Shown one piece after another: positions 36,301-48,300 of a stretch of DNA of 64,000 bases. The notes under the pieces are model-generated. The model worked only from the letters and a program-made list of their open reading frames with translations. It was not told the DNA's origin and did no database searches. Position numbers and translations under genes: made by a program. Origin of the DNA: Hydractinia symbiolongicarpus (lineage: Eukaryota > Cnidaria > Hydrozoa > Anthoathecata > Hydractiniidae); the NCBI RefSeq assembly GCF_029227915.1, contig NC_079876.1, positions 23,066,001 to 23,130,000 of the forward strand, in the 5' to 3' direction. Numbering within the stretch: the first letter of the stretch is position 1; each line of letters begins with the position of its first letter.

Positions 36301-39300
36301 GTAACGGCTTCGTTAATTTAATATAGTGTATTGACGTTAAAGTAGTGTTATTTCGGCAACATCAAAGGAAAATGTGCACTTCCACTTTGCCTGTCACAGA
36401 GACACGGAACTGGCGTATTATTATATAAAGCTAGTTGATAAGGACCGTGGAAAAATCCACTTAGGCAAAAAGCCAAGTTGCTTTAGATGTTTTGCTGACG
36501 TAAGCAATGCATATACAAATAAAATGTTCTTAAAATCTTACACAAAATGTCAAATGTCAAATCTTACACAAAATAAAAAAGAACAGCTTGCAAGGTGCAA
36601 AATCTAGTTGATAAAAAGTTACAACAATGACACTCACAACATTGACACTCACAACATTGACACTCACAACACCAATACTCACAAAACCAACAGTAAGAAC
36701 ACCAACAGTCACAACACGGATAATAACAATGTCAGAAATAACCCATCTCAAATATGTACATCTTATAAGTGATTATGTTGAAAAACCCTCAGTATTTTAT
36801 TCTGAAATGTCAAAAGTTGGCCTGCAAAGAGTTAGCACAAATCAACAAAAATAAGTTCTTTACACATTTTAAATATTGTCTATCCCTTAAAAGCTTATAC
36901 AAAAATATGAAAAATCCATAGTTTGGAAAACATCAAATTTAAATCTAGAAAAATCAGTCACTTCGGTTGCATACCATCCTCTCCTGCAAAGTTACACAAA
37001 ATGTAAAAATTAACCAGTTAAACACAAAAAATTTCTTTTTTAGTATGATGATCCATACTGCCCTTTACCAACAATTTTAAACCTAAATGTCAAAAATCAA
37101 TAAGCAAAGAATAAACTTGAATCAACAAACATTGTATATATACGGTTCATAAACAAACGTTTACACAAAATGTAAAACAGATCGGTTGTTGAGAAACACA
37201 TCTAAATCAACAAAAATAAGTTCATTCAGCATGTCGTATATTGCCAATACCCATTAATCTTCCACAAAAAGGTTATAAAACACAATAAAAAATTAGAAAA
37301 ATCAGTCATTTCAGTGTATACAGTCCTCGCCCGTTAGATTACAAAATATAAAAAACAAAAACAGTTTCAGTCAGAACATTAAGTATTTTTTTATCATCAG
37401 CAAACATTTATATATCCCTATAAAATTTTGTAAAATTCTCAAGAAAAACAAAACCGTGAAACCTGGAATTTTTTTCCACCAAATATGACATCACATACAG
37501 TTAGTTCTCCCCAACAATAGTTTATATTACGAAATATAGAGACATCGGCTTATACAACAGCTTACAGTGAAGTCCAATTCTACAAAAATTTGTTCTTTCA
37601 GTATATGTTGCATGTGGTTTATTTCCACAAAAATTTACACAAAATTTTAAAAAACAGCATTTTGCAACACAAACAATATAAACTGACTTAATCATACCAT
37701 CCTCTCATAATTTTTTTTAACCCAAAGTCATGAACCAACGTAAATTTCCAATCAAATGTAAAAAAACCCTGTAAAAAAACCTGGCATATTACATGTAGGC
37801 TGACAAAAGTTTAACGGGATGTCAGAAACAAAACAATAAAAATAACTTAACACACACACTTTAAATTCTATAAAATTCGTTCCACTTGTCATATTGTGGC
37901 CCCCTTTGTAAAGTTCACAGGTAATGTGAAAAAATTATACTCTATGGGCATAACAATGAGTCACACCATCCTAAAAGTTCAAGAAAGATTTTGTAGCTAG
38001 CTTGTTTCATCATAATTCATGTTCAAAAAAGAAGACATAGGTTAGAGCTAGCTAAGAAGCTTAGGATGGGAGCCTTAAAGCTAACATTAGCTATCAGTTA
38101 ACAGTAGCTAAGACACCCAGTTAAATACACTTACTGGGTCTATAGCTAGCTATTCATGCTTAGTAAAAGACATTATAAAGAGAAACAATAGTAATGTAAA
38201 ACAAACCAAAGTTGTCTGTTTGTCCAGCAAATTAGTTTGTTAGCCAGCTAACACCTTTATCTAGCATTTTGAATTTTAGTACAAATACATTAGTTACGCA
38301 CATTAATTATGCAAAGAATTGTAAACAAATATGGCTAGCTTTTTTATTTTCAAAAAAACGCGGTAAAAACTTTAAGAATTTGAAGCTTTAATGGATTTTT
38401 TTTGAGAATGCGATTCTGCTTGACAATTTTAAGTATACTACATAAAAAAGTAACACGCAGCTTCACCGACATAAAAACGGAACGTCTAAATATATCAAAG
38501 TTCTTACTTTTTCTGAATTCCAATCCACTTGAAACTCTAGCATGCATTTTCTACTTCTAACTTTACCTTACTACTTCCTAGCTCCCCTCTTCACTTCCGA
38601 AGTAACTTATTGTGGCTTTCAACTTTATTTTTCTACTTCTACTTCTTTACTTAGAGTTTTCTTTCTCTGAATCACTCTTTGCACTTTTTTCAAGACGAAG
38701 GGAACTTTCTTTTGTGTTTTTTTCGGTGTCGAGGGACACCATTTTTGGAAAGTTAGCCGTTAAATTTTTTCCAGCAAATCAAGTTGAGTCGTTTTCATCA
38801 CGTGACGTAAACAAAGTAAACCTGCTAACAAAATAGACATATTTTTTTCGGTAACATCAAAAATTTTTATGGCGACATCAAAGGAAAATGACGATATCAA
38901 CTTTGCCTGTCACAGAGACACGGAACTGGCGTATTATTATATAGATTTTAACTGTTTTCTCTTATTTTGTTGAAACTTTTTTATGTCATTTCATTCTTCA
39001 CAATTGAATTAATTGAAGTACTAGTTCTTGACTAGTTCCACGACAGAATAATAATAATAATAATAAATAAATATGATGGAATTTATGAGTATAAAAATAT
39101 AGCTTAAAGGTAAAATACATAAAACAATAAAAATTTAGAAATATTAACAACTATTGAAACCTGTGGCAGAATCCACTTCAATTTAGTGTGCTTCTTATCA
39201 CAATAAGGTTTGTTGATAGTTATATTAAAAAGGCTGAAAAAAACGTAATCCTGTAAAGGCAGTCCACTCAAAAACATTACCATTTATTGTATTTTTCTTA

Positions 39301-42300
39301 TCACAAAATGATTTGTTGCCAATTTCATTTAAAAGACACAAACAAGACATTTAAAAGACACAAACGAAATGGACAACAACAATAACAAGATGCATGCGCT
39401 CCATAGACTATCTCGCTTTTAAAAATGCACAACTATAATGAAACATTGACAATGCGACCCGATTCTACAATTTCTGCTAACAAAAAATAAAGCCTATCAT
39501 TCATGGTTAAAAGTCGCGTTATTAAAACGTGTATGGTCTTAAACGACATTTAGTTGACAAAAAATTAACATGTTCAGCATATTTTTTTGTTAACTGTGCC
39601 AAATTTTGTCGAAAATAAAGTAGTTTTAATTTTTTGACCAATTTTGGCCTTAAATGACATTTAGGTGACAAAAATCAAAATTATAATGTCACCATTATGG
39701 TCACCATACGTTTTTTGATAATTGTGCTGCATTTTGTCGAAAACAAATACCAATTTTGGCAGGCGAGATAGTATCAACGTCAATTAATTCCTGTGACTTT
39801 ACCCGTACAATTTATAACAAAGCACGCACTAAAGTTCCCAACTAATGAAAGCACTTTCTTTTATCTCATGATTTGTTCTAGCCAATTAAAATTGTGAACA
39901 AAACGTTTATAAATTACAGAACATTTTTATAGGGGATGTATTATAGATGCTTTTAAGGAAAATTGTTATACCTCTATAGGCAGACGGACATACTCTTTAT
40001 ATTATTATATAGATTAAAAATTTCAACAATTTTTAAAAACGCACTTTTAATCCTATTCCGTTCGTCCGGAGTTTAACAATTTTTATTATTCATTTATTAG
40101 ACACCTGCATATCGAATTTTTAAGTCCCATACTTCTCAATGCCTTATATTTTATAATCGAAAAATACAACAAGTCTCAGGATTATCAGGTAATCTATCAA
40201 AGATTGTAATAACAAGACCTAGGTCAGGTTAATCAGGTATTGGCCCAAAGTTATCATAAAAATGTGTACATTTGTTATGATAAATTAGTCTCAATTTCTT
40301 TAAAAAAATCATTTTTTAAACTGGTGAACATTGAGATGTCAACTCAATGTTATAGATCACAGAAATATTGTAATGATTACCAAAGAGTTGTGTTAGCTAA
40401 GTATTTAATAACAAGCAAAATTGAATTATACCTAACCAGAGGCTTATGAGGCTAGCTACTTAATTTAAAAAATTGCTTTTGTATTCTTATATTATTTACG
40501 AGTTATTGTAATTATTTGTTTTCAAATTTATATATTACAAAAATACATGCATGAAGAAGTTGCTAAACTTCAGTATTCTTTTCTTTGCCAAAATAACATT
40601 TCTAAAAACATCTGAACTTGTTACCAACAAGCCGCTTTCTTCTGCAGGCATCTTTAAAAAATGTACCATTACATCATAGCGCAGCGTGTAAACCAATCAA
40701 ATTTAATAAAGATTGTTTTCTAAATAACGATCACGTTTTGATTTTCCCAATTATTACTTTGTTAGAAATTAAAAGCGCCAGATTTAAAATTATAAGCCAA
40801 GTAAAGCACCTGTATCAACATCGCGCTTAGCCCAATGGAAATTTTTTATTTTAGTCCCCGTCTCTCTTTCTATCCTTATACTCCCGCTATGCAGTTGCCA
40901 ATATAGCCGTATTTACATATTTAAACTACTTTTTGTATTCTACTAGGCAAGTTAACTCAATCAACGCTTTGCAATCATTCGCTGACATGAAAACTGTAAG
41001 TAATTATACTTAGAATTTGTCATCTACATAGTATTGTCAATTTTGTAAACAGAATTAAAAGACAGACAGACGTATACGGGTATTATAATATAGACTAGTC
41101 GTTAACCCTTGGAAAAATCCACGTGTTAACGACTAGTTGTCTGTGTTTCCGTAACAGGACGCATCTTTCGCGGACAGACAGACATACGGGATACGACTAT
41201 TTGTTAAAGAGGTTATCTTATACACTGAAAGGCAGATTTACCTTTAATTTCTTTTTTTCTGTTTTGTCAAATTAAGGTATCTCGTCTCATCTTTAAGCAA
41301 AAATAATTGACAAATAATAACTTGGAGAAAACAACACACAAGGCATTTTTAGATTGACTTTTGCAAAATTTGCCGTGGATTAATTATTAAATTATTAAAT
41401 TTTCGCACCATCTAAAAATTCCGCGAGTTTTCTGTCGCATTAAATGGGCGTAATGAATAAAATATAAAATCCTTTCATCCGTTTTTACTGAACAAAAAAT
41501 TTTCTGCGTTTCCTATTTAAAGAATGTATACATTCAATAATTTAGTACAAGTGGTTTTATGAGCGACCGGTATATCTGTTAGGCGGTGTATTATTACAGA
41601 CACCAAAACAGATATTCCATATGCTAGGCCTCCTTCAACATTCCGACTTTCGCATCACCATAACAAATAAATAGTCATTTGTTTGTATCATATAAGGATC
41701 CTAATACGTTTAATTTGCCATAATTACCTTTTACTTCATTTTTCATCTGTTCATATAAAAAACCTGCGGAAAAATCTTAATAATCTTTTACTTTCCTTTC
41801 TATTAAAGCTGCAGATTAGAGCATTTACAAAATTTTAATTGTTTTTTTAAAAAAAACGCTCAAAACATTCAATACTGCTGAAATACAGCGTTTGTAGCCA
41901 AAAAAGTTTTGAAAGAAAAAAAGGAATTAAGAAAAGCAGGGAATCGCAAATTTAACGTGAAATGTGGGATTGTAATTTGTGATAAAAAGTTTGCTTCTCA
42001 CCATTGCACACATGCGTGGTCACACTAAAAAATGATGCATTGTGTTCACAAGTAAAAAAGTATAACGAAAAAGGGGTTGGCATATGTCCCTTTATGCTTT
42101 TGTTTTGTTTGTTGAGTATCGCGATACGATTTTCTTATTTTTATATTACTATTCTTACCTCTCGTTACCTTTTTTATATTTTGTTTTTTCTGTTTTCTTT
42201 CGTTTTGTTCTTGTCTTCTTTTCTATTATATTAACTTGTAAAAAAAATTTGTCGACCAAAGTGTTACAACTGAGAGTGATCATAAATAAATAACGAGGGA

Positions 42301-45300
42301 AAATGTATAATTATTAACGAGAATCAGATAGCGCACATTGTATGAACGTCTTGATATGTTCACTACCAATGGCAGTGTAGGAGCTACTGGAATTTCTATC
42401 TAAGAAAAATGGGCTCTACAATCCACGTGCTAAAGTACATCTCACGTATTTTGCCTTTATTTTTGCATTGTGCTGGTTTTTATTGGCTCCGTACAAGAAG
42501 TGCAAATATCAGTGTAACGCAGAAAATCTTGCTTCAAAATTTAAGTTTGTCTGAAATCATTATATGCGCGTCTTCCTCTCTTATGTTTTTACTGGAAGAC
42601 GTTTACGGTGGGTTAACATTACAACGCCATGTCGCTATGATTATTTTGCATTCCACCTTTGTGACGTACGTTTTGATTATGATTTCTATAACAATCGACA
42701 GATTTGCTGAAGTTTATTTAAACATCAAGTATCCGATATACTGGTCCACAAGAAAAACGATTTCTCTCATGATGTTCCAGTGGTTTATATGCGTGGTCGT
42801 TGCCGTTGTTTCCACAGCATTTGTTATTCGTTATGGTGACAAAGCATCAAACAAATTCGAGCATATATACGCCGCGTATTTCTTCCCTCTTGCCGATCTT
42901 ATTTTTGTAACGGTTGCCGTGATCACGTACAGTTATATAGCGACAAAACTGATCAGAAAGAAAACGCAGATAACACCGATCACATTCGCATCTCAAGTCA
43001 CAAATGAGGATATAGACAAACAAGTTCATAACCAAAAGAAGTCGGGGCCAAAACGACCAAAACCCCTGTTGTTGCCGACGCTTTTAATTACGACGTACGT
43101 CGTTTTTTTCGTCATCCCGGATATTATTTATTTTTGTATGGATCGCGGTGCATTCGAAATTGGTGAGACGTTCAGTATCGCTTTGAGTTTTACTTTTTAC
43201 TGTGGTTATATATCTGATGCTCTCATCTATGTTTTGCTGTCTACAACGATTGGAAAAGAACTGCTGAAACTTATCTGTTGAGTAGCGTACTCTGTATATC
43301 AACCAAAAATGGAATGGATAGAAAAAATAAACAACGAGAAAATAATTTAATGTAGAGATAGAAAGCTATTCTTGACTTTCTTTTGAAACTATCCTGTTGT
43401 CGAGCTACTTTAGAGTTTTGGCAGATTAATGGAATTGGGTTGCGTTAGGAAAAGGGCAACTCGATTTTCTCTGTGTATATATAAAAATAAGAATTTGCTT
43501 ACTTTCTTTGCATGTATGTTTATTGACAATTTTTATTTCAGAGATTTTAGTTAATTCTTCCAAACTAAATTTGCAAGTGACTTATTTTTGTTGACTGACC
43601 TTTTTTTCACCGACTCAACAAGTAAATCAACCTGCAAAAATTGTGCAGATGAAAGCATCGTACGTACATTGGTCAATGAAAGCTACATACTTTGCAAAAA
43701 CCGTTCATGCATAGCTAAAGTGTACAAATAAAAAATCGTTCTAAAATAATGGTTTCTTAGCGATTCTAAACTCGCATTATTTTGTTCTTGTAATTTATGA
43801 CGGAATTCAGGCTAAATTTTTTAATTTTGGCACAAGCAAACCACAAAAACTAGGTTCAAATAAAAGAACTTTATAAGTTTGATTTATTTTATTTAACATT
43901 TTTCTTATTGCCGTGTGACTTTATGTTCGTTTATTTTAAATGTAGAAAAGCAAATGCTGAGTCGTGCTGAAGCATGTGCATGACGTTGCCAAAATGCTGA
44001 TTTAGCAAAAAAATTGTTGTTAAATACAGCTACTATCTTGGAAATTCTGATTGACTGCACAGTTCGATTCGGCAAAAGAATTAGTCGGCAAAAATATTAG
44101 TCACTTGAACAATTTTAGGCTCTTTTTTGAATTTAGTCACTTTTGACCGCCTAAATTTCTGAATTCAGTTACTTTTTGCCGACCAATTTCCAGACGAAAA
44201 TGATCAAGAAAGTTTGGATTTTAAAGAGTTTTTGTTAAGATAAAACAACGACAAAATGGTTATAGCTATAATAAAAAAGTTTAGTTAATTTCAAGAATAA
44301 TTGCATACAAGTGATAAAAATTAGCAACAAGGAAGGAAAACGACAAAAAGGTGGTCGGCAAAAAATATGCGTTTGTAAAAAATCAACAAAAAGTAGTGTT
44401 TGGCAGAAGTTCGGAAAAAAAAGTCTGCAAAAAAGTTTATTCGGTAAGTAAAAAAATTGGCAAAAATTTTAGTCGGTAATTAAAAAAGTTGGCAAAAATT
44501 TTAGTCGGTAATTAAAAAAGTTGGCAAAAATTTTAGTCGGTAATTAAAAAAGTTGGCAAAAATTTTAGTCGGAAAAATTATTGTTAGTCATCTAGCCAAA
44601 ATTTAGTCAGTTATTGACGACTTTTTTTTTTACCGATCGGTGTAACGAACCTAACAGAGGCTTGATGAATATTATGAGTTCAGCACGGCAAAGCTATCTA
44701 TTCTATCTATTATATAAATTTTATGATAATGGCGAAAGTTTTGTTATTTTTACATCAGTATTTTGCGAGGAACGACTACCAAGACCTCTACCGAAAGAGT
44801 ATTACGATCTTCTTATAAAATTCTTGAAAGATAACAATAAATTGTCGATGAGGAGCGGCTACAAGGTGAGAAGTAAACGTGTTTATTTGCCTACACAAAT
44901 ATAATCGATATCAACTGAAAAAAAATAAAGGATCCGATCTCAGGACAAGAAGAAACCAAAATTGTGAGTGTAAATAATGTTTTTATCTTGCCAAGTACAA
45001 TTTCTTTTTTTTTTAAAAGTGTCCTAACTTGAAAATTCCATGTCGCTAATTTTTTTCCCTCTAGGTATTTTTCAGCATCACTCTCGAAAACGTTATTGTA
45101 CCTGAACAATGTTTCTGGTATCATCGAACAATTCCACATCAAGTTCAAAGGTGAAACAGAGTGAAAAGTTTTAAAAGATTGCAATCTCTATATCGCATTT
45201 AAGCATGGATTAATAACAAGGAGAAACACTTCAAACTAAAGTCGAAATCGCAAAATTCTGAGGCTCGATATTAGCACCAAATTGGAATAAACATAAAAGT

Positions 45301-48300
45301 TTTTACAACATTTTTCTCATACGAAATTATTGTGTTATACATTGTTCATTCATTGGTTATTTTATTGGATATTAGCCTTTTCCTTATTTTCTCAATCATG
45401 TTATAAATATTGCATTTTTAACAGATTTAATTAAAATTTGTTCTCTCAAATATTTTAAAATCTTACATTCGCTAAAATTTTTTTAAAATAAGTCATTAAA
45501 TTTTTGATCCGTCTGAACTTTGTTTATGTATCTCACATCGCACTTCCACAGAGCATATTTTTGCTCTGCGACTTTGCGATTTTCTCGCTTGTGGGATTTC
45601 CATTAAGTTCATATGCAATTTTGTTTGTAAATGCGGCAAGACATGTAAAGGGTGATGCAATCATTTTATTTACGAGTGATGTGATAAAAGCTCCCTTACA
45701 AAGTTAAATTCATTTAACTTTCGAGGGAGCTTTATTCTATCGCTAGATCACAAAAATCTCTGAACCAGCGGTGTTTTTGTCTATTGCGCATGCGTTAGTG
45801 CTGCCTTTGGAAAACCACCTTTAATAACAGAAATAATGTTTTATTTTATCGAAACTCGGTGACTTCCTACCCAGCTCCTAAAAACCCTTACTGTAATGAT
45901 AATTTATTCTATTAAAGGTATTGAGTTTATCAACAATGATTCACGAACCAAAAAGTACGATTCTTATTTAAAAAATGTGTGTACTTCGCGTAACAAAGAG
46001 ACTGCGCAAAGTATTGCCCCGCAAAAATGTTGAAATTGTTAACTTCGTGAACTATTTTTATCTATATATTATTGTAAATGTTTATACAGGAAAAGTTATA
46101 ATAGACGAAATACAAATCTATCCTATTGAAAAATTAGCTTGAAATTAGTAAAAAATTAAGAATAGGAGAGTTTTTACATTCTTTTTAATAATAAAAAAAT
46201 TGGATTGGGGTGTTAAAATACCCTTCGGGTCATTTTTCACATGATAACTGAAACGTTGCAAAGTGGCTATAAAAGCATGATTTGGGCAGAATTTGTTTTT
46301 GTAACCGAAGAACTGTCATGTCTTAATTTATTTTGGAATGAGCTTTTGAAATTTTTTTCTAATGCGCTTATACCAGCAAAAATAGAGAGGCACTTTTCTT
46401 CAAAGGTGAAATCACTCATTATGCCAGCTTTCATTAAAAATAGTGGAAGCTGTATAATTCATCTGCTTTTTATATCGGCTTCACAAAAGAAAATGAAAAG
46501 CCGTCACACTTTTGAGTTCCAGTGAATATTTAAATCATTTACTTCCTATGATATATTAAGGGGGGCTTAACAATACAGTCAATAAGCGCAGGTGTAATCT
46601 TTTTATTTTCACTTAACACTCTACTTAATATTGTGGTAATCCTGTTCATATCCGTGGGAAAAATCATTTAAGAATTGTTCAGAAACTCCGGAAACAGATG
46701 TCAGCGTCGAAAAGTGTTTTATTTTTAATATTCTTAAATAAAATATTACCGGACGACCGCATACCCAAAGACATAAGGTTTCAAGTCCGCAGTCGTGTTT
46801 GTATTCACACGCATATCAATATCAACTTTATTTTTTCGCTTTGAAATAATTGAATTTCCGCGCCCGAAGGCGTAGGAAATTCTTTAAAACCGTCGTTTTT
46901 TTCTTTCGGAGCATTTTTTGAGAAAAAATCGACCCTGGGATTTTACGTTCATCTGAGAGGAGGATAGTATTGAGCTGACTAACTAACCCTGTCCCAAATG
47001 GTCAATTGAACGTCACAGATTAAAACTTCGTACCCAAGCTCCCTAAGTACTTGGGAAATCATCTAAATGATGTTTCATGCCAAAATTGGACAAAATTTGG
47101 CACACTTAACAAAAAAGGTATGCTGAACATAATGGTGACATCATAATTTTGATTTTTGTCACCTAAATGTCATTTTAGGCCAAAATTTGTTCAAAAATTA
47201 AAACTACTTTATTTTCAACAAAATTTGGCACAGTTAACAAATAAAGTATGCTGAACATGATAATGACATCAAAATTTTGATTTCTTGTTACCTAAATGTC
47301 ATTTTAGGCGAAAATTGGTCCAAAAATTAAAACTACTTTATTTTCAACAAAATTTGGCACAGTTAACAAATAAAGTATGCTGAACATGATGGTGACATCA
47401 AAATTTTGATTTCTTGTTACCTAAATGTCATTTTAGGCCAAAATTTGTCCAAAAATTAAAACTACTTTATTTTCGACAAAAATTGGCACAGTTAATAAAG
47501 AAAGTGTGCTGAAAATGTTGGTCACATCAAATTTTTGATTTTTTGTCAACTAAATGCCGTTTAAGACCATAAACGTCTCAACCGCAAGACTTTCAACCAT
47601 GAATGATAGGCTGTATTTTTTGTTAGCAATTTTTTTTAAAATGTGAGTTTATTATGAAACATTGCGTTTTGTTTGCGGTTGTTATAACATATAATGTCAC
47701 TTGTGTGTTTTATCTTCAGAGCTTCATGCACCAAACCTGTTCGAATGTTTGGCACGATAACACAACGAATTAGTAGGTTGTCATCAAATATTTTGGTAGC
47801 GAGCGGAAATTCTTAGAGCCTCCAGGGCTTCTTGTTTATAAGAATTTGACGGGAAAGCAATAACTTTATTCGCAATTATATTGATTTTTAATGTTTTTAA
47901 AAACTATAATAAAAATGTAAATTCTTCAAACCAAATGATGGGTTCCAGTCGTTAGGTGGAAATAGGTCCTTAGTTGGAAATTCAGTAAAACGAAAAGAAA
48001 AAAACAATCAATTATGCGTGCGTGATCGCAGAATTGTGTTCAGTTTGATCAAATGTTTAAAAGGGTTTCTATATCGCATACGCAATACGTTTGATTTCTA
48101 AATAAATAAGAATAGTTTAAAATGAGATTTAATAAACCTTCGGTCATCATTTTTTCAAAAGAGGTGATGGAGAGAAATCATTGGCTGCTAAAACATATGA
48201 GATGGCTGTACGACTTTGATATTATACGCTGTCAGAGACTCACTTAGTCAACTTTGGATACAACGAGAATAAAGTGTTTTCAACATTAAAAGGTGGTCCC

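Noticed and set aside
36557-36854. Frames rich in Val-Val-Ser or Thr-Leu-Thr repeats, also at 61704-61886
   Set aside because: Products of the ACACTCACAACA repeat inside Helitron-like elements.
44614-44904. 96-codon frame with LPRPLPKEYYDLLIKFLKDN
   Set aside because: Could be an exon (GTGAGA donor at its end) but its phase does not fit the SPICE1-like gene and no family is recognised.
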